Source: an uncultured Verrucomicrobiae bacterium
Lineage (GTDB): Bacteria; Verrucomicrobiota; Verrucomicrobiia; Limisphaerales; AAA164-E04
DNA: 64,000 nucleotides
NCBI GenBank assembly: GCA_951813855.1
Contig: OX638380.1
Span: 512,876 to 576,875 of the forward strand
Reading direction: 5' to 3'
Part shown: positions 47,076 through 57,070 of the stretch, piece by piece
How the letters are laid out: each line of letters begins with the position of its first letter
How positions within the stretch are numbered: position 1 is the first letter of the stretch
The notes under the pieces: model-generated
What the model saw: only the letters and a program-made list of their open reading frames with translations
The model's database searches: none
What the model was told of the DNA's origin: nothing
Translations under genes and position numbers: made by a program

Positions 47076-48893
47076 CTACCCCTCCGAATCGACGATCAGA
47101 TTGTCCATGATATAGGACTTGCGTTCCGGCGAATTACGCCCCATGTAGAAGCCGAAGATATCCGAAGCGTCCCGATGCGCGGCGTACTCCACTCGGCTCA
47201 ATCTCATTTCCTCGCCGATAAAATTACTGAACTCCTTGGGAGAGATTTCCCCCAGCCCCTTGAAACGGGTGATTTCCCGGTCCTTCCCGATTTCCCGCTC
47301 CGCCCGAGCGCGCTCCGACTCGGAATAACAATAGATCGTCTTTTTCCGGTTTCGCACCCGAAACAACGGCGTCTCCAGCACGTACAGATGCTGTTCGTAA
47401 ACGAGCTGATCGAAAAACCGGAAGAAATAGGTGATCATCAGATTCCGGATATGCAAGCCGTCCACGTCGGCGTCGGTCGCCAAAATCACCCGATTGTATC
47501 GCAGGCGGTTGACGGATTCCTCCACTCCCAGGGCGCACATCAGGTTGTACATTTCGTCGTTCTTGTACATCACGTCCCGCTTGAGGCCCCAGACGTTGAG
47601 CGGCTTGCCTTTCAAGGTGAAAATGGCTTGGGTGTTCACGTCCCGGCAACTGACGATCGAACCGGCGGCGGAAACGCCCTCGGTGATGAAAATCATCGAA
47701 TCGTCGCCTTTCCCCTTTTCCTTGTTGAGATGCGTCTTGCAATCCTTCAGTTGCGGGATGCGAATGCGAACGGATTTGGCCCGGTCCCGGGCCATTTTCT
47801 TGACGGCCTGCAACTCCTTCCGCAACAAGCGGGTGTCCTCCACCTTGGAAAGAATGCTGTCGGCCACTTCCTTTTGACGATGCAGGCAATGCAGCACTTC
47901 CTCACGAACCTGATTGACCAATTCGGAACGGATTTCGGTATTCCCCAGCTTGTTCTTGGTCTGCGATTCGAAAACCGGTTCCTGAATGCGGATCGCCACC
48001 GCGCCGACCATCGCTTCGCGAACGTCGTCCCCATCGTATTTTCCCTTGGAGTATTCATTGACCGCCTTGAGCAAGCCTTCGCGGAACGCACTCAGATGGG
48101 TGCCGCCGTCGGTAGTGTATTGTCCGTTGACGAACGAGTAGAAAGTTTCCCCGCCCCGGCCATCGCTATGGGTGAAGCAGAACTCCAGGGTTTTGCTGGT
48201 GAAGTACACCGGCTCGTATAAGGCTTCCGCGCCGATTTGCTCTTTGACCAAATCCCGCAAGCCCTTGGTCGAGTGATACTTCTTGCCGTTGTAATTGAGA
48301 TTGAGACCCGAATTGAGATAGGCGTAGTGCTTCAACCGCCGGTCCAGCAGTTCCTCCCGGTACTTCGCCTGTTTGAAGATGTTGGAATCCGGCACGAACT
48401 GTACGCTCGTACCGTTGGGTTCGTTCTGGCATTGCCCCCGAGACTCCTTCTTGAGGGCGCCGCGTTCGAATCGAGCTTCGGCATACCGGTTGTCGCGCAC
48501 GCTGCGCACGACGAATTCTTCGGAGAGCGCGTTAACCGCCTTGGTGCCCACGCCGTTGAGCCCAACGCTGAATTGAAACACTTCGTCGTTGTATTTCGCT
48601 CCGGTATTGATGGTCGAGACGCAATCGACCAATTTCCCCAGAGGGATGCCCCGGCCGTAATCCCGGACCGAAATCTTGCCGTCCTCGATAGTTACGTCGA
48701 CTTTTTTGCCGTAACCCATGATGTACTCGTCGATGGCGTTATCGATAACTTCCTTGAGCAATATATAACAACCGTCGTCGTAGTGGGTGCCGTCGCCGAT
48801 CCGACCGATATACATTCCGGTCCGCAATCGAATGTGTTCCAGTGACGAGAGCGTCTTAATCTTGCTCTCGTCGTATTTATGCTCTTTACCCAT
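47076..48893 (-). CDS. Type IIA topoisomerase subunit B (ParE/GyrB-like)
   Basis: The 605-residue protein has the GHKL ATP-binding fold (SLEHIRLRTGMYIGRIGDGT, LLKEVIDNAIDEYIMG, RDYGRGIPLGK, GVGTKAVNALS). The transducer domain follows, then a Toprim domain with FITEGVSAAGS, LATDADVDGLHIRNLM and the C-terminal RFKGLGEISPKEF. It supplies ATP-driven strand passage to the downstream subunit. The order B then A, with a 5 bp gap, implies an operon. Length and partner suggest topoisomerase IV. Confidence 0.87.
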   Translation of the reverse strand: MGKEHKYDESKIKTLSSLEHIRLRTGMYIGRIGDGTHYDDGCYILLKEVIDNAIDEYIMGYGKKVDVTIEDGKISVRDYGRGIPLGKLVDCVSTINTGAKYNDEVFQFSVGLNGVGTKAVNALSEEFVVRSVRDNRYAEARFERGALKKESRGQCQNEPNGTSVQFVPDSNIFKQAKYREELLDRRLKHYAYLNSGLNLNYNGKKYHSTKGLRDLVKEQIGAEALYEPVYFTSKTLEFCFTHSDGRGGETFYSFVNGQYTTDGGTHLSAFREGLLKAVNEYSKGKYDGDDVREAMVGAVAIRIQEPVFESQTKNKLGNTEIRSELVNQVREEVLHCLHRQKEVADSILSKVEDTRLLRKELQAVKKMARDRAKSVRIRIPQLKDCKTHLNKEKGKGDDSMIFITEGVSAAGSIVSCRDVNTQAIFTLKGKPLNVWGLKRDVMYKNDEMYNLMCALGVEESVNRLRYNRVILATDADVDGLHIRNLMITYFFRFFDQLVYEQHLYVLETPLFRVRNRKKTIYCYSESERARAEREIGKDREITRFKGLGEISPKEFSNFIGEEMRLSRVEYAAHRDASDIFGFYMGRNSPERKSYIMDNLIVDSEG

Positions 48894-49782
48894 GAATTCC
48901 GGCGATATTGAGGATCAAGCCGACCGCTCCACCATACCAGCAAATCCGGCAAAAATCAAACCGTCGTATGCCGGATTGCGCTCAAGTTGAACCTGACGGG
49001 AAATCTAATCCGAGGTTAATCGCCGATGATCGAAGCTGAAGCGGCCGGGGCCGCCGCGCCCCTGAAACGCCACAACTCTCAGGTGACTCAAGGAGGGAGA
49101 TGGCGTTTCTCAGTCTGTCAAGTCAGATATTCCGGAGCCTTTTCGTCCCGAGATGAGGAAAATCCCGGAATCCAAGTCGGCGGCTAGATGCCGGTTCTGA
49201 GCGGTGACCATAGCTTAGCGCCTTAAATCCCAGGTCACCTGATTTTACGAAGCGCGAGCATTCGGGACTTCAATCCAATCTTCGCCATCGAGGTTTTTAT
49301 CGGAAGCCCCGAAGTCGGTTCGCCATAAAGTTTCTCGTCGCAGCGCCCCCTCGGCACCAACGGTATCTAGTGGGCAGAAAAATTGTCGGAGTTTCCCGAT
49401 TCGCAACCGTTCCGGGAAGCGAGTGACGAATCCGGCAGCCGCCAGGAATCTGGCACAGGAACAACGCAACCAAACCAGGGAACAAGCCGGAAAGACAGCG
49501 TTCGCGGTTTTGGTTAAGATCGAGATAGGTGATGGAGAGGTGGATACGGGCAGCCGGGAACTCCCGGCCTTTTTCCGGAAACAGGCGGCTTTCATTCGGA
49601 ATCGGCTACCGTCAGGGCGCGACCTGGAAGCATGGTTCCGGGTGGTTGATGCGACGGCCATCCCAGCCGCAGGACAACAGATCGGACAGCATCCCAATCG
49701 CTCGTCACCGACGTCTTTCTCCCGTCCGAAGCGGCATCCTTGTTCCGGTTTGGCCTGCTCCACCGCCCATTTCACCGCCGCT
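48894..49782. other. Intergenic region with a weak riboswitch-like motif
   Basis: No convincing gene. Near 49,065-49,110, AAACGCCA and TGGCGTTT form an 8 bp inverted repeat around AACTCTCAGGTGACTC. The AACTCTCAGG string is conserved in glycine riboswitches, but the other parts of that aptamer are not clear and no glycine gene follows. The right part of the region adjoins the AAA fragment at 49,783. Confidence 0.35.
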
Positions 49783-50163
49783 TCAAGAGCGTCCCGTGCT
49801 TCCGGTGCCGACGGCAGCGCTTCCAGTGCGGAACTTTCCTACTGAGCGGCATCGGATTTGCTCGATGAGCCAAGTCCGCAGGCGAGGAATCGGACAAATC
49901 AGCCGGTGCTCGCAGTCTCTGTCAGGTTGCATTACTCCTTGATGGATCAGATGATCCAAGAACTGGTCCGCACTCATCCCTTTTGGAAGATCCCACCCCG
50001 GTTCATCCGCTCTGGACTTGCTTTTGATAGCCCGAGACACTTTCGCCTTATGCAGGGCGGCCGGCGGCAATTCTCTCAACACTGCGCCCACTAAATAGAC
50101 AGCGTCGACCATCGCCTGGCTCTGCCGCTGCTGGTAACTTATACCTCGATATGCCGTCGCCAA
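49783..50163 (-). pseudogene. C-terminal fragment of a third AAA ATPase copy
   Basis: The ~126 codons match the C-terminal part of the ATPase at 4247-5647: QSQAMVDAVYLVGAVL, EPGWDLPKGMSADQFLDHLI, HQGVMQPD, CPIPRLRTWLIEQ. The P-loop and Walker B domain are missing, so it is a truncated relic about 45 kb from the other copies. Confidence 0.65.
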
Positions 50164-50328
50164 CGCTCGCCGCCCCGGCCCGTACCCGATTGGGTATTCG
50201 AACGAATCCGCTCACTCCCGAGCTTCCGCGAAAACCTCACCTTGACTTCCCGGTCCGGGGTTGCTAACCGATTGGCGCCCTGCGACACCGTGCGGCGGTA
50301 AACGAAAACCGTTAGGCAATAGCGCTTC

Positions 50329-51066
50329 ATGAATACATCGGCCCCAGAACCAGCCGTTCCCAAATACCGGAGAGTGTTGATCAAACTCAGCGGCGAAAGT
50401 CTGGGCGGAGCGGACGACTCCTGCATCGGCTTGGAGGAAACCCATGGCATCGCCCTGCAAATTCTGGAGATTAAAAAACTCGACGTCCAGATCGTCATTG
50501 TCGTCGGCGGGGGCAATATCTTCCGGGGCAACCAGGATCAAAACCGGACCATCGAACGGGCTACCGGCGATTACATGGGAATGCTGGCGACCGTGATCAA
50601 CTCGCTCGCCCTCCAAGACGCCTTGGAAAAGAACGGCGTCGAAACCAGGGTTCAGACGGCCCTGTCCATCCCCCCGGTAGCCGAAACGTTCATCCGCCGG
50701 CGAGCGATCCGTCACCTGGAACGGGGACGAGTCGTCATTTTCGGTGCCGGCACCGGCAACCCGTATTTCTCCACCGACACCGCCGCTGCGTTGCGCGCTA
50801 ACGAAATCAAAGCGGAAGTGATCCTCAAAGCCACCAAGGTCGACGGCATCTACGACCGGGATCCCATGAAACACCAGGACGCCAAGCGGCTGAAAACGAT
50901 CACCTACTCGGAAGCCCTTCAAAAACAGCTCAAGGTCATGGATTCCACCGCCTTTTCCTTGTGCCGCGACAACAATACGCCCATTATCGTCTTCGATATT
51001 TTCAAGCTTCACAATCTGAAAAAGGTCATCATGGGCCAAAACGTCGGCACCCTGGTGACTTCCTAG
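50329..51066 (+). CDS. pyrH: Uridylate kinase
   Basis: The 245-residue protein has the bacterial UMP kinase signature: YRRVLIKLSGESLGG, VVGGGNIFRGNQ, DYMGMLATVINSLALQDAL, RRAIRHLERGRVVIFGAGTGNPYFSTDTAAALRA and ATKVDGIYDRDP. It makes UDP from UMP. frr follows after 24 bp, the usual pyrH-frr order. Confidence 0.95.
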   Translation: MNTSAPEPAVPKYRRVLIKLSGESLGGADDSCIGLEETHGIALQILEIKKLDVQIVIVVGGGNIFRGNQDQNRTIERATGDYMGMLATVINSLALQDALEKNGVETRVQTALSIPPVAETFIRRRAIRHLERGRVVIFGAGTGNPYFSTDTAAALRANEIKAEVILKATKVDGIYDRDPMKHQDAKRLKTITYSEALQKQLKVMDSTAFSLCRDNNTPIIVFDIFKLHNLKKVIMGQNVGTLVTS

Positions 51067-51090
51067 CCTGAACCGCGACGATCAAGCCTC

Positions 51091-51651
51091 ATGCCTACCG
51101 ACGAAATCTTACTGGAAGCGGAAGAGAAAATGCTGAAAAGCGAGGAGGTCGTGGTCCACGAATTTCAAGGAATTCGCACGGGCAAGGCCTCGCCCGCGCT
51201 GATCGAAAACATCTTGGTCGAGACCTACGGTTCCCAGATGCGAATTCGGGAATTGGCGGGCATCACCACCCCGCAACCGAGAACCCTGCTGGTGCAACCC
51301 TGGGATTTGGGCACGCTCTCGCAAATCGACAAGGCGATCCAAAAGGCGAACCTCGGACTCAATCCCATGGTCGACAAGAAATTCCTGCGCATCGTGCTGC
51401 CCGAATTAAGCGAAGAACGCCGGCGGGAGTTCACCAAAGTGGTCCGGAAAATGGCCGAAGACGGCCGCGTCGCCGTCCGGCACGTGCGCCGGGACGCTCT
51501 CGACGCGCTCAAGAAAGAAACCAAGGAAGGCGTGATCACCGAGGACGAACAGACTCTGAGCGAAAAGCAAATTCAGAAACTGACCGACCGCTACGTCGCC
51601 AAGATCGACGAACTCATGAAGAAGAAGGAAACGGAAATCATGACCGTCTGA
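51091..51651 (+). CDS. frr: Ribosome recycling factor
   Basis: The 186-residue protein has VVHEFQGIRTGKASPALIENI, LLVQPWDLGTLSQIDKAIQKANLGLNP, LPELSEERRREFTKVVRKMAE and VRHVRRDALDALKK, all diagnostic of RRF. RRF splits the post-termination ribosome with EF-G. It follows pyrH directly. Confidence 0.96.
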   Translation: MPTDEILLEAEEKMLKSEEVVVHEFQGIRTGKASPALIENILVETYGSQMRIRELAGITTPQPRTLLVQPWDLGTLSQIDKAIQKANLGLNPMVDKKFLRIVLPELSEERRREFTKVVRKMAEDGRVAVRHVRRDALDALKKETKEGVITEDEQTLSEKQIQKLTDRYVAKIDELMKKKETEIMTV

Positions 51652-51661
51652 TCCCGGTTCG

Positions 51662-51964
51662 CTATTCGAACCTCACGATCGATTCCCCTTCTCCGGCCAA
51701 TCCGGCCTCGCCCCGGGCCATCCGGGCAATCGTGTTCGTATCGGTTTGCAGGGCCTTGATGGAGAAAGTCAATTCCCGGGCCATCTCCCGTTCGCGGGAA
51801 ACTTTTTGCTTCAAGGCGTGGACCTCTCGCTGCATGCCTTCGTTTTTCCGAATGACCGGCATGTACCAAAAGGACACCACCACGCTGCCGATCAGCAACA
51901 TCAGCGCCAGGGACATCCACAGCACGATCCGCCACATCTCCATTCCTTGGACTTGATCTTTCAT
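51662..51964 (-). CDS. FtsB/DivIC-like septum protein
   Basis: The 100-residue protein has one N-terminal membrane helix (MWRIVLWMSLALMLLIGSVVV), then a heptad-rich coiled coil (REVHALKQKVSREREMAREL), ending IARMARGEAGLAGEGE. This corresponds to the EKIAREELGLVKPGE-type tail of DivIC/FtsB. These proteins join the division septum with FtsL and FtsQ. The ATG at 51,964 has a GAGGAGG ribosome binding site 6 bp upstream, so it is preferred to the earlier in-frame ATG. It lies just upstream of frr in convergent orientation, and murJ is transcribed in the same direction upstream. Confidence 0.7.
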   Translation of the reverse strand: MKDQVQGMEMWRIVLWMSLALMLLIGSVVVSFWYMPVIRKNEGMQREVHALKQKVSREREMARELTFSIKALQTDTNTIARMARGEAGLAGEGESIVRFE

Positions 51965-52025
51965 TTTCGCCTCCTCTATTCCTCGCATTCGATTGCCGGT
52001 CGACCGCTCCGGACCGATCGAAAAG

Positions 52026-53579
52026 TCAGCGGCTTTTCGATCGCAACAACTTTCCGATCTGCTTCGCCGACTTGACGTTGAACAACCAAGCCAACGCCAA
52101 ATAGACTCCTCCTCCTAAAATCATGGGAATGAACACTTCGGCCAATCGCCCCGTTAGGGTCTGAACTCCCAAGGCAGCGTGGAGCCAGGTTTGAGTTCCC
52201 CATACCAATAGTCCCGCGACCAGGGTGCACCCAATCACGACCGTCGCCTCGAGCCGTACGGCCCGGAATTCCAAACCGGGAAGCTTGCGCTTGAGAGCCC
52301 GAACCAACAGCGCCAAATTGATCGCCGAAGAAATCGTGTTGGCCATACCCATGCCTCCCTGTACGAACCCGGGGATCAAGAGAACGGCCAGGACGGCGTT
52401 GAGCACCAGGCAAAAGATGCTGATGCGCATCGGGGTCTTGACGTCGCCCAACGCGAAGAACGCCCGGGCGAACACATTGACCAGGGAAAAGAACACCAGC
52501 CCGGGCACCAGGCATTGGAGGGCGAAGCCGCAGCCGAATGTGGATTGAGCGTTGAACGCTCCCCGTTCGAAAAGCAACCGCACGATGGGTTCCGCCAACA
52601 AGAACATGATCACCGCCGCGGGAATGTTCGCGAAGATGACGTAACCCAATCCCTCCTTCAAAGTGGATTGAAACGCCCGAAAATCTTTCTTCGCCGCCAA
52701 CCCGCTCAATGCGGTAAGCAGAAAAGTGGCCAACGAAATGCCTATCACTCCCTGGGGCAATTCCATCAACCGGACCGCGTACTCGAAAGAGGCCACCACG
52801 TAGCCTCCTTCCCGGTAGGCGATCCACTGGGTAAAGATCACGTTGATCTGGAAAGCGGCGATACCCACGATTCCCGCCATCATGCGGCCGGTAATGTCCC
52901 GGATCGCCGGATGTCGCCATGGCAGGATGAACGCGGGACGAAAACCTTCCTTGAACAGCACCGGCAACTGAAAAAACATCTGCAGCAACCCCGCCAACAG
53001 CACGCCCACCACCAAACCGAACACTTTTTCTTCCAACTGGGCGCCGAACAAGGGGGTCAAAAACAGCACGGAAAGGATCATCGCCACGTTGAGCATCGTG
53101 GAACCCAGCGCGGGCAAAAAGAAAATCCCCCGCACGTTGCAGATCCCCATCAAGACGGCCGCCGAGCAGACCATCAGGATATAGGGCGACATCAGCCGCA
53201 AGAGCTCCAGGAACAAGAGTGTTTCCTTGGACCAGTCGTTCAGCCAGAGCAAAAAACTGGTGGCTCCCACCGTCAGCACCACCGCCACAGAACAAAGGCA
53301 CACGAGCAGCGAAAGCGCTGCGTTGGCCGTCTGCCACATAGGCCGCATCCCCTGCTTGACTTCGACCTCCTTGAGAATCGGAACCAAGGCCGCCGACAAG
53401 GCGCCTTCGCCCAATAGCCGACGGAACAGATTGGGCACCTGAAACGCGAAGTAGAAGGCCCCGGCTACCCAAGTGTCGCCCATAAACCGGGCGTAGATCA
53501 TCACCCGAACCATACCAAGAATCCTGCTCAACAGGGTGGCCGCCCCCAAGGCGCCACTGGATTTCAGCATTCTCGACAC
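52026..53579 (-). CDS. murJ: Lipid II flippase MurJ (MviN)
   Basis: The 517-residue membrane protein starts MSRMLKSSGALGAATLLSRI, with GMVRVMIYARFMGDTWVAGAFYFAFQVPNLFRRLLGEGALSAALVPI, the MurJ signature, followed by about 14 membrane helices. MurJ moves the peptidoglycan precursor lipid II outward across the inner membrane. A longer overlapping frame (51,976-53,598) is a shadow. The folA gene lies 29 bp upstream. Confidence 0.92.
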   Translation of the reverse strand: MSRMLKSSGALGAATLLSRILGMVRVMIYARFMGDTWVAGAFYFAFQVPNLFRRLLGEGALSAALVPILKEVEVKQGMRPMWQTANAALSLLVCLCSVAVVLTVGATSFLLWLNDWSKETLLFLELLRLMSPYILMVCSAAVLMGICNVRGIFFLPALGSTMLNVAMILSVLFLTPLFGAQLEEKVFGLVVGVLLAGLLQMFFQLPVLFKEGFRPAFILPWRHPAIRDITGRMMAGIVGIAAFQINVIFTQWIAYREGGYVVASFEYAVRLMELPQGVIGISLATFLLTALSGLAAKKDFRAFQSTLKEGLGYVIFANIPAAVIMFLLAEPIVRLLFERGAFNAQSTFGCGFALQCLVPGLVFFSLVNVFARAFFALGDVKTPMRISIFCLVLNAVLAVLLIPGFVQGGMGMANTISSAINLALLVRALKRKLPGLEFRAVRLEATVVIGCTLVAGLLVWGTQTWLHAALGVQTLTGRLAEVFIPMILGGGVYLALAWLFNVKSAKQIGKLLRSKSR

Positions 53580-53608
53580 GTTCGTCTCCCATCAGCACCG
53601 GCCTCGCA

Positions 53609-54208
53609 TCACGCTCGATGGCAATAATGTTCGATTTGGAAAGACTCGTATTGCCTCCATCGTTTCTTCAATTCAAACTGATCCTCGTAGGGAGGAAAGG
53701 TACAGTCGCCTTCGACCTCGAGTTCGATTCGGGACAAAAAAAGATCGGAGCACCGCGGGAGAAACTGCTCGTAAACCTTTTTTCCTCCGCACAGGTAAAC
53801 GGAACGATCGGGAGGAAGAAACGTCTTCAGCCAGGCGTCGAGTTGTTCCCGCGAAGAGAGCAACCAATGTTCGAAAGAATCGTTCGGATTCGAAGAGGGC
53901 GACGAACCTTCAGACCACTCGTGGAACTGGCGATAATGTTCCGGAGCGTTCTGCCGGCGATCGCCCGGTCGGCTGGTCAACACCAAGTGGGAACGGTCTG
54001 CCAAGGGTCGTTTCAAGCTTTCGAACGTGACCCGGCCCATCAGAACTATGTGTCCCAAGGTCTTTTTTTTGAACCAGCGGAAATCGTCAGGAACATGCCA
54101 AGGTATCTTTCCGCCGTTGCCGATAACGTTGTTTTTCGACACGGCGACTATCGCTTGAAAAGGCCGGTCCGCCGGTCTTTCCTCCCGAAGACGATTCTCC
54201 TTAGCCAT
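53609..54208 (-). CDS. folA: Dihydrofolate reductase
   Basis: The 199-residue enzyme has the DHFR start AIVAVSKNNVIGNGGKIPWHVPDDFRWFKKKTLGH. VLMGRVTFESLKRPLADR then binds NADPH phosphate, and SVYLCGGKKVYEQFLPR completes the cofactor site. The C-terminal strand is FELKKRWRQYESFQIEHY. It is longer than E. coli FolA because of an insertion around 90-120. thyA, which consumes the methylene-tetrahydrofolate cycle, lies about 1 kb upstream on the same strand. Confidence 0.92.
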   Translation of the reverse strand: MAKENRLREERPADRPFQAIVAVSKNNVIGNGGKIPWHVPDDFRWFKKKTLGHIVLMGRVTFESLKRPLADRSHLVLTSRPGDRRQNAPEHYRQFHEWSEGSSPSSNPNDSFEHWLLSSREQLDAWLKTFLPPDRSVYLCGGKKVYEQFLPRCSDLFLSRIELEVEGDCTFPPYEDQFELKKRWRQYESFQIEHYCHRA

Positions 54209-55233
54209 TGATTTATCCTCGGGAATTCATCGTTGCGCCGTCCCAAACCGCGGCGGTCGGGTATTAGCCTTCGTGACCGTAAATCATTCTAATCCCCATG
54301 CTATAAACTACCACGTTTCCGGCTCGCTCGCAAGATAGCGCGGCCCGCACTCCGTATCTTCGCCCGCCGAACGAAGCCGATTAAGCGGGATACCGAACCA
54401 AATCATTCCAGCGAAAACCGGCCCGGTTTCGACTCCCGATCACGACAATTCAAGTTCGAAAAAAATCCCTTTTCCGGGACGCTTGATTCGAACCTCCTTG
54501 GCGAAAACCGAATCGCCCGGCGTAGCGGCGAACAAAAATCATCGGCTGCCATATACCGAGATCCGGATGAACCGGGCGAACGGACGGTAAGCTACCGACC
54601 GATCTCTTCGGGATAAATCACTGCGATATAATGCGATCCGATCGCGACCGTTTCGGGCGGCGGTTCGACCATGGCGGCCGCAATAGTTTGATGGTCAGCC
54701 AGAAGCGAACCGGCACCGGGCATTGCAAAAGCCAGCATCGATTCCGTCGCAGAATGATCTGGGGGCCCGAGCGGATTCGGAGCGCCTCGGCAGCCGTCTC
54801 TCTCCAACCGGAATGACCCGCCCCTTAGTCAGATCGAGCATCCGCAATCCCCCAACGCTCCTGAATCGTGAAGCGGCCGCCCAAAATCACGTGACGATTT
54901 TCACGCACCTGGAGAAAGCAGATATCAGTTTTTAAATTCAAGCTGCCAAGCGCGACCGGTGTCCGGCCGTGCGGATTCTCAAGAAAACCGATCAGTACCG
55001 AAATTCTAGGCCGATGCCCAGTGCCGAAGAACTACCTCAGCTTCTCAACCGTGGAAACGGCCCCGGCCAGTAAGATTACCGGGCCGATCGATCGGCACTG
55101 AGATCCGGAAGCATCTCCCGTCCGAGAGTTTTTCTTCACCCGAACCTCTCGCGAACGACACTCGAAAACCGATGGTAACCTCAGAGACAACCGCGCACGG
55201 GACAATCCCAGGCAAGACCGGTTCGCCGGCGCA
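54209..55233. other. About 1 kb between folA and thyA without an intact gene
   Basis: The only suggestive part is the minus-strand remnant at 54,600-54,950. No tRNA or terminator was recognised. Confidence 0.45.
54600..54950 (-). pseudogene. Possible remnant of a delta-60-repeat (beta-propeller-like) protein
   Basis: The minus strand reads VRENRHVILGGRFTIQERWG followed, after a one-base shift, by MLDLTKGRVIPVGE. The pattern resembles the GKILIGGxFT...RIARLNxDGS unit of delta-60 repeats. Only one degenerate unit is visible, and the evidence is weak. Confidence 0.25.
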
Positions 55234-56025
55234 TCAAACGGCCACCTGAGCCGGGATATGGGGATGAGGTTCGTAATCCTGCAACTCAAAATGCTCCCAC
55301 CGAAAATCGCGAAGCTCGGCGACATCGCCGTCCAAAATTATTCGAGGCAAGGGACGCGGTTTACGTTCCAACTGCAGCTGAGCCAGTTTCAAGTGATTGG
55401 AATACAGATGCAGATCCCCGAAGGTATGGACGAACTCGCCCGGCTTGAGGCGACAAACCTGAGCCACCATCAGAGTTAACAACGAGTAGGAGGCGATATT
55501 AAAGGGTACGCCGAGAAACAAATCCGCGCTTCGCTGGTAAAGTTGGCAACTCAGTTCACCGTCTCGCACATAGAACTGGAACAACAAATGACAAGGCGGC
55601 AAAGCCATTTGATCGAGCTCGCCTGGATTCCAGGCCGAAACGATCAGGCGGCGACTGTCGGGATTGGTTTTTATCTCCCGGATCACCCGATCGATCTGAT
55701 CGATCGATCCTTCGGAAGTCCGCCAATCGCGCCATTGGGCCCCGTAAATTCGCCCCAAATCACCGTGCTCGTCCGCCCATTCGTCCCAGATGCTGACCCG
55801 ATTCTCGTTCAAATACGCGATGTTCGTATCCCCCCGGAGAAACCAGAGCAATTCGTGAACGATCGAACGCAAGTGGAGTTTCTTGGTGGTCAGCAACGGA
55901 AAACTCTGGCGCAAAGAGAAACGGGCTTGGGCCCCGAATACCGATCTCGTGCCGACACCGGTGCGATCAGACTTTTCCCGCCCTTGATCCAAGACTAATT
56001 CGACGAGATCGAGATACTGTCTCAT
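55234..56025 (-). CDS. thyA: Thymidylate synthase
   Basis: The protein from [15 protein letters not shown] is 263 residues, close to the E. coli enzyme. It has [52 protein letters not shown], the catalytic Cys in [34 protein letters not shown] and the C-terminal [11 protein letters not shown]. It methylates dUMP using 5,10-methylene-tetrahydrofolate, generating dihydrofolate for the nearby FolA. The ATG at 56,025 is chosen over 56,088 because it matches the conserved family start. Confidence 0.95.
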   Translation of the reverse strand: MRQYLDLVELVLDQGREKSDRTGVGTRSVFGAQARFSLRQSFPLLTTKKLHLRSIVHELLWFLRGDTNIAYLNENRVSIWDEWADEHGDLGRIYGAQWRDWRTSEGSIDQIDRVIREIKTNPDSRRLIVSAWNPGELDQMALPPCHLLFQFYVRDGELSCQLYQRSADLFLGVPFNIASYSLLTLMVAQVCRLKPGEFVHTFGDLHLYSNHLKLAQLQLERKPRPLPRIILDGDVAELRDFRWEHFELQDYEPHPHIPAQVAV

Positions 56026-56470
56026 GTCCTGCTCGCGGGCTCGTCCCTCACAACCCGTGAGTCGACTAAAAAAACCAGGGAGGGTCAATCCCGTTGTTCC
56101 CTCCCCCGCTGAACCGGAACCGTCGATTTCGTGATACCGGTCGCCGGCCTGACTCGCTTCCGGGCAGGCGAAGGTTCACTGCCTGCGAACTCGCCATCAG
56201 ATCGAACGGACTGCCGTCTACCCAAGGTATTGTTCCGGACCGGATGCCGACCTTGCTGTGGTTCGGGCGCGGCGTATCCCCCGAATTCCGACCGAAGTTT
56301 CCTCTCGGTTGATCCGCATAATCATAACCGTCCCGGCAACGCCGCTCCGCTCGGACGAGAGCTTCGGCAACGTTAACCGCTCTACCGGAAACCGGCCGTT
56401 GGACGACGAATCCGGATAACCGCCGAAAATCCTTTGCCCGCAAGCGACGAGCTTCCACAAACTATCGCCA
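56026..56470. other. Divergent intergenic region between thyA and the thioesterase gene
   Basis: About 445 bp. An open minus-strand frame (56,066-56,458) has no recognisable features. Promoters for both genes are expected but no strong match was found. Confidence 0.4.
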
Positions 56471-56956
56471 ATGAATCGACTGCCTCAAACTCGACACTGT
56501 TTCGCCTGCGGCAAGGACAATCCTCAAGGATTGAACCTGTCATTTCGAACCGACGGTTCTCAGGTCGTCACCGATTGGACGCCCCAATCCCGGCATACCG
56601 GCTTCGTCGATACCGTTCACGGCGGCTTGATCGCTTCGGTGTTGGACGAAATCATGGCTTGGACCTGCGGTATCGTGGGCGGCCGATTCTCCTACTCCAT
56701 CGATCTGAACATCCGCTTTTCTCATCCCCTGCGCCCGAACGAAACGACACGCGGCATCGGCACCATCGAAAAAAATCTGCGCCGCCGGATCTTTCACGCC
56801 CGGGCCAAACTGCTGGTCGCCGATACCGAAATCGCTACCGCTACCGGCAAGTATCTGGCGATCAAATCGGCGCAAGAGACGATCTTACGAGCAGACTTCG
56901 GAGAAGACGCCGCCCTGCTCGATCCCTATTTGAAACCGGCCCCCTCTTCCTCATAA
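56471..56956 (+). CDS. PaaI-family thioesterase (hotdog fold)
   Basis: The 161-residue protein has a single hotdog domain: CFACGKDNPQGLNLSFRTD, FVDTVHGGLIASVLDEIMAWTCG (active-site helix with HGG and Asp/Glu), ISYSIDLNIRF-like beta strands and LRRRIFHARAKLLVADTEIATATGKYL. Such enzymes hydrolyse acyl-CoA thioesters. The N-terminal CFACG and the HGGL motif are typical of this family. The substrate is unknown. Confidence 0.8.
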   Translation: MNRLPQTRHCFACGKDNPQGLNLSFRTDGSQVVTDWTPQSRHTGFVDTVHGGLIASVLDEIMAWTCGIVGGRFSYSIDLNIRFSHPLRPNETTRGIGTIEKNLRRRIFHARAKLLVADTEIATATGKYLAIKSAQETILRADFGEDAALLDPYLKPAPSSS

Positions 56957-57070
56957 CGAATCGTTCGCCGAGCGACGACAATCCAACCTCGCTCCTTCCG
57001 CCCGAACCGTCCGCGCACTTCGAGAATCCATTGACGCTCCGGCGATTCTCGGTAAATCTCAATCGTCGCC

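Noticed and set aside
49245..49775. 176-codon minus-strand frame before the AAA fragment
   Set aside because: No coding signal. It partly covers decayed flanking DNA of the AAA relic.
51976..53598. 540-codon minus-strand frame
   Set aside because: Glycine/arginine-rich shadow of murJ (52,026-53,579), which has the full MurJ signature.
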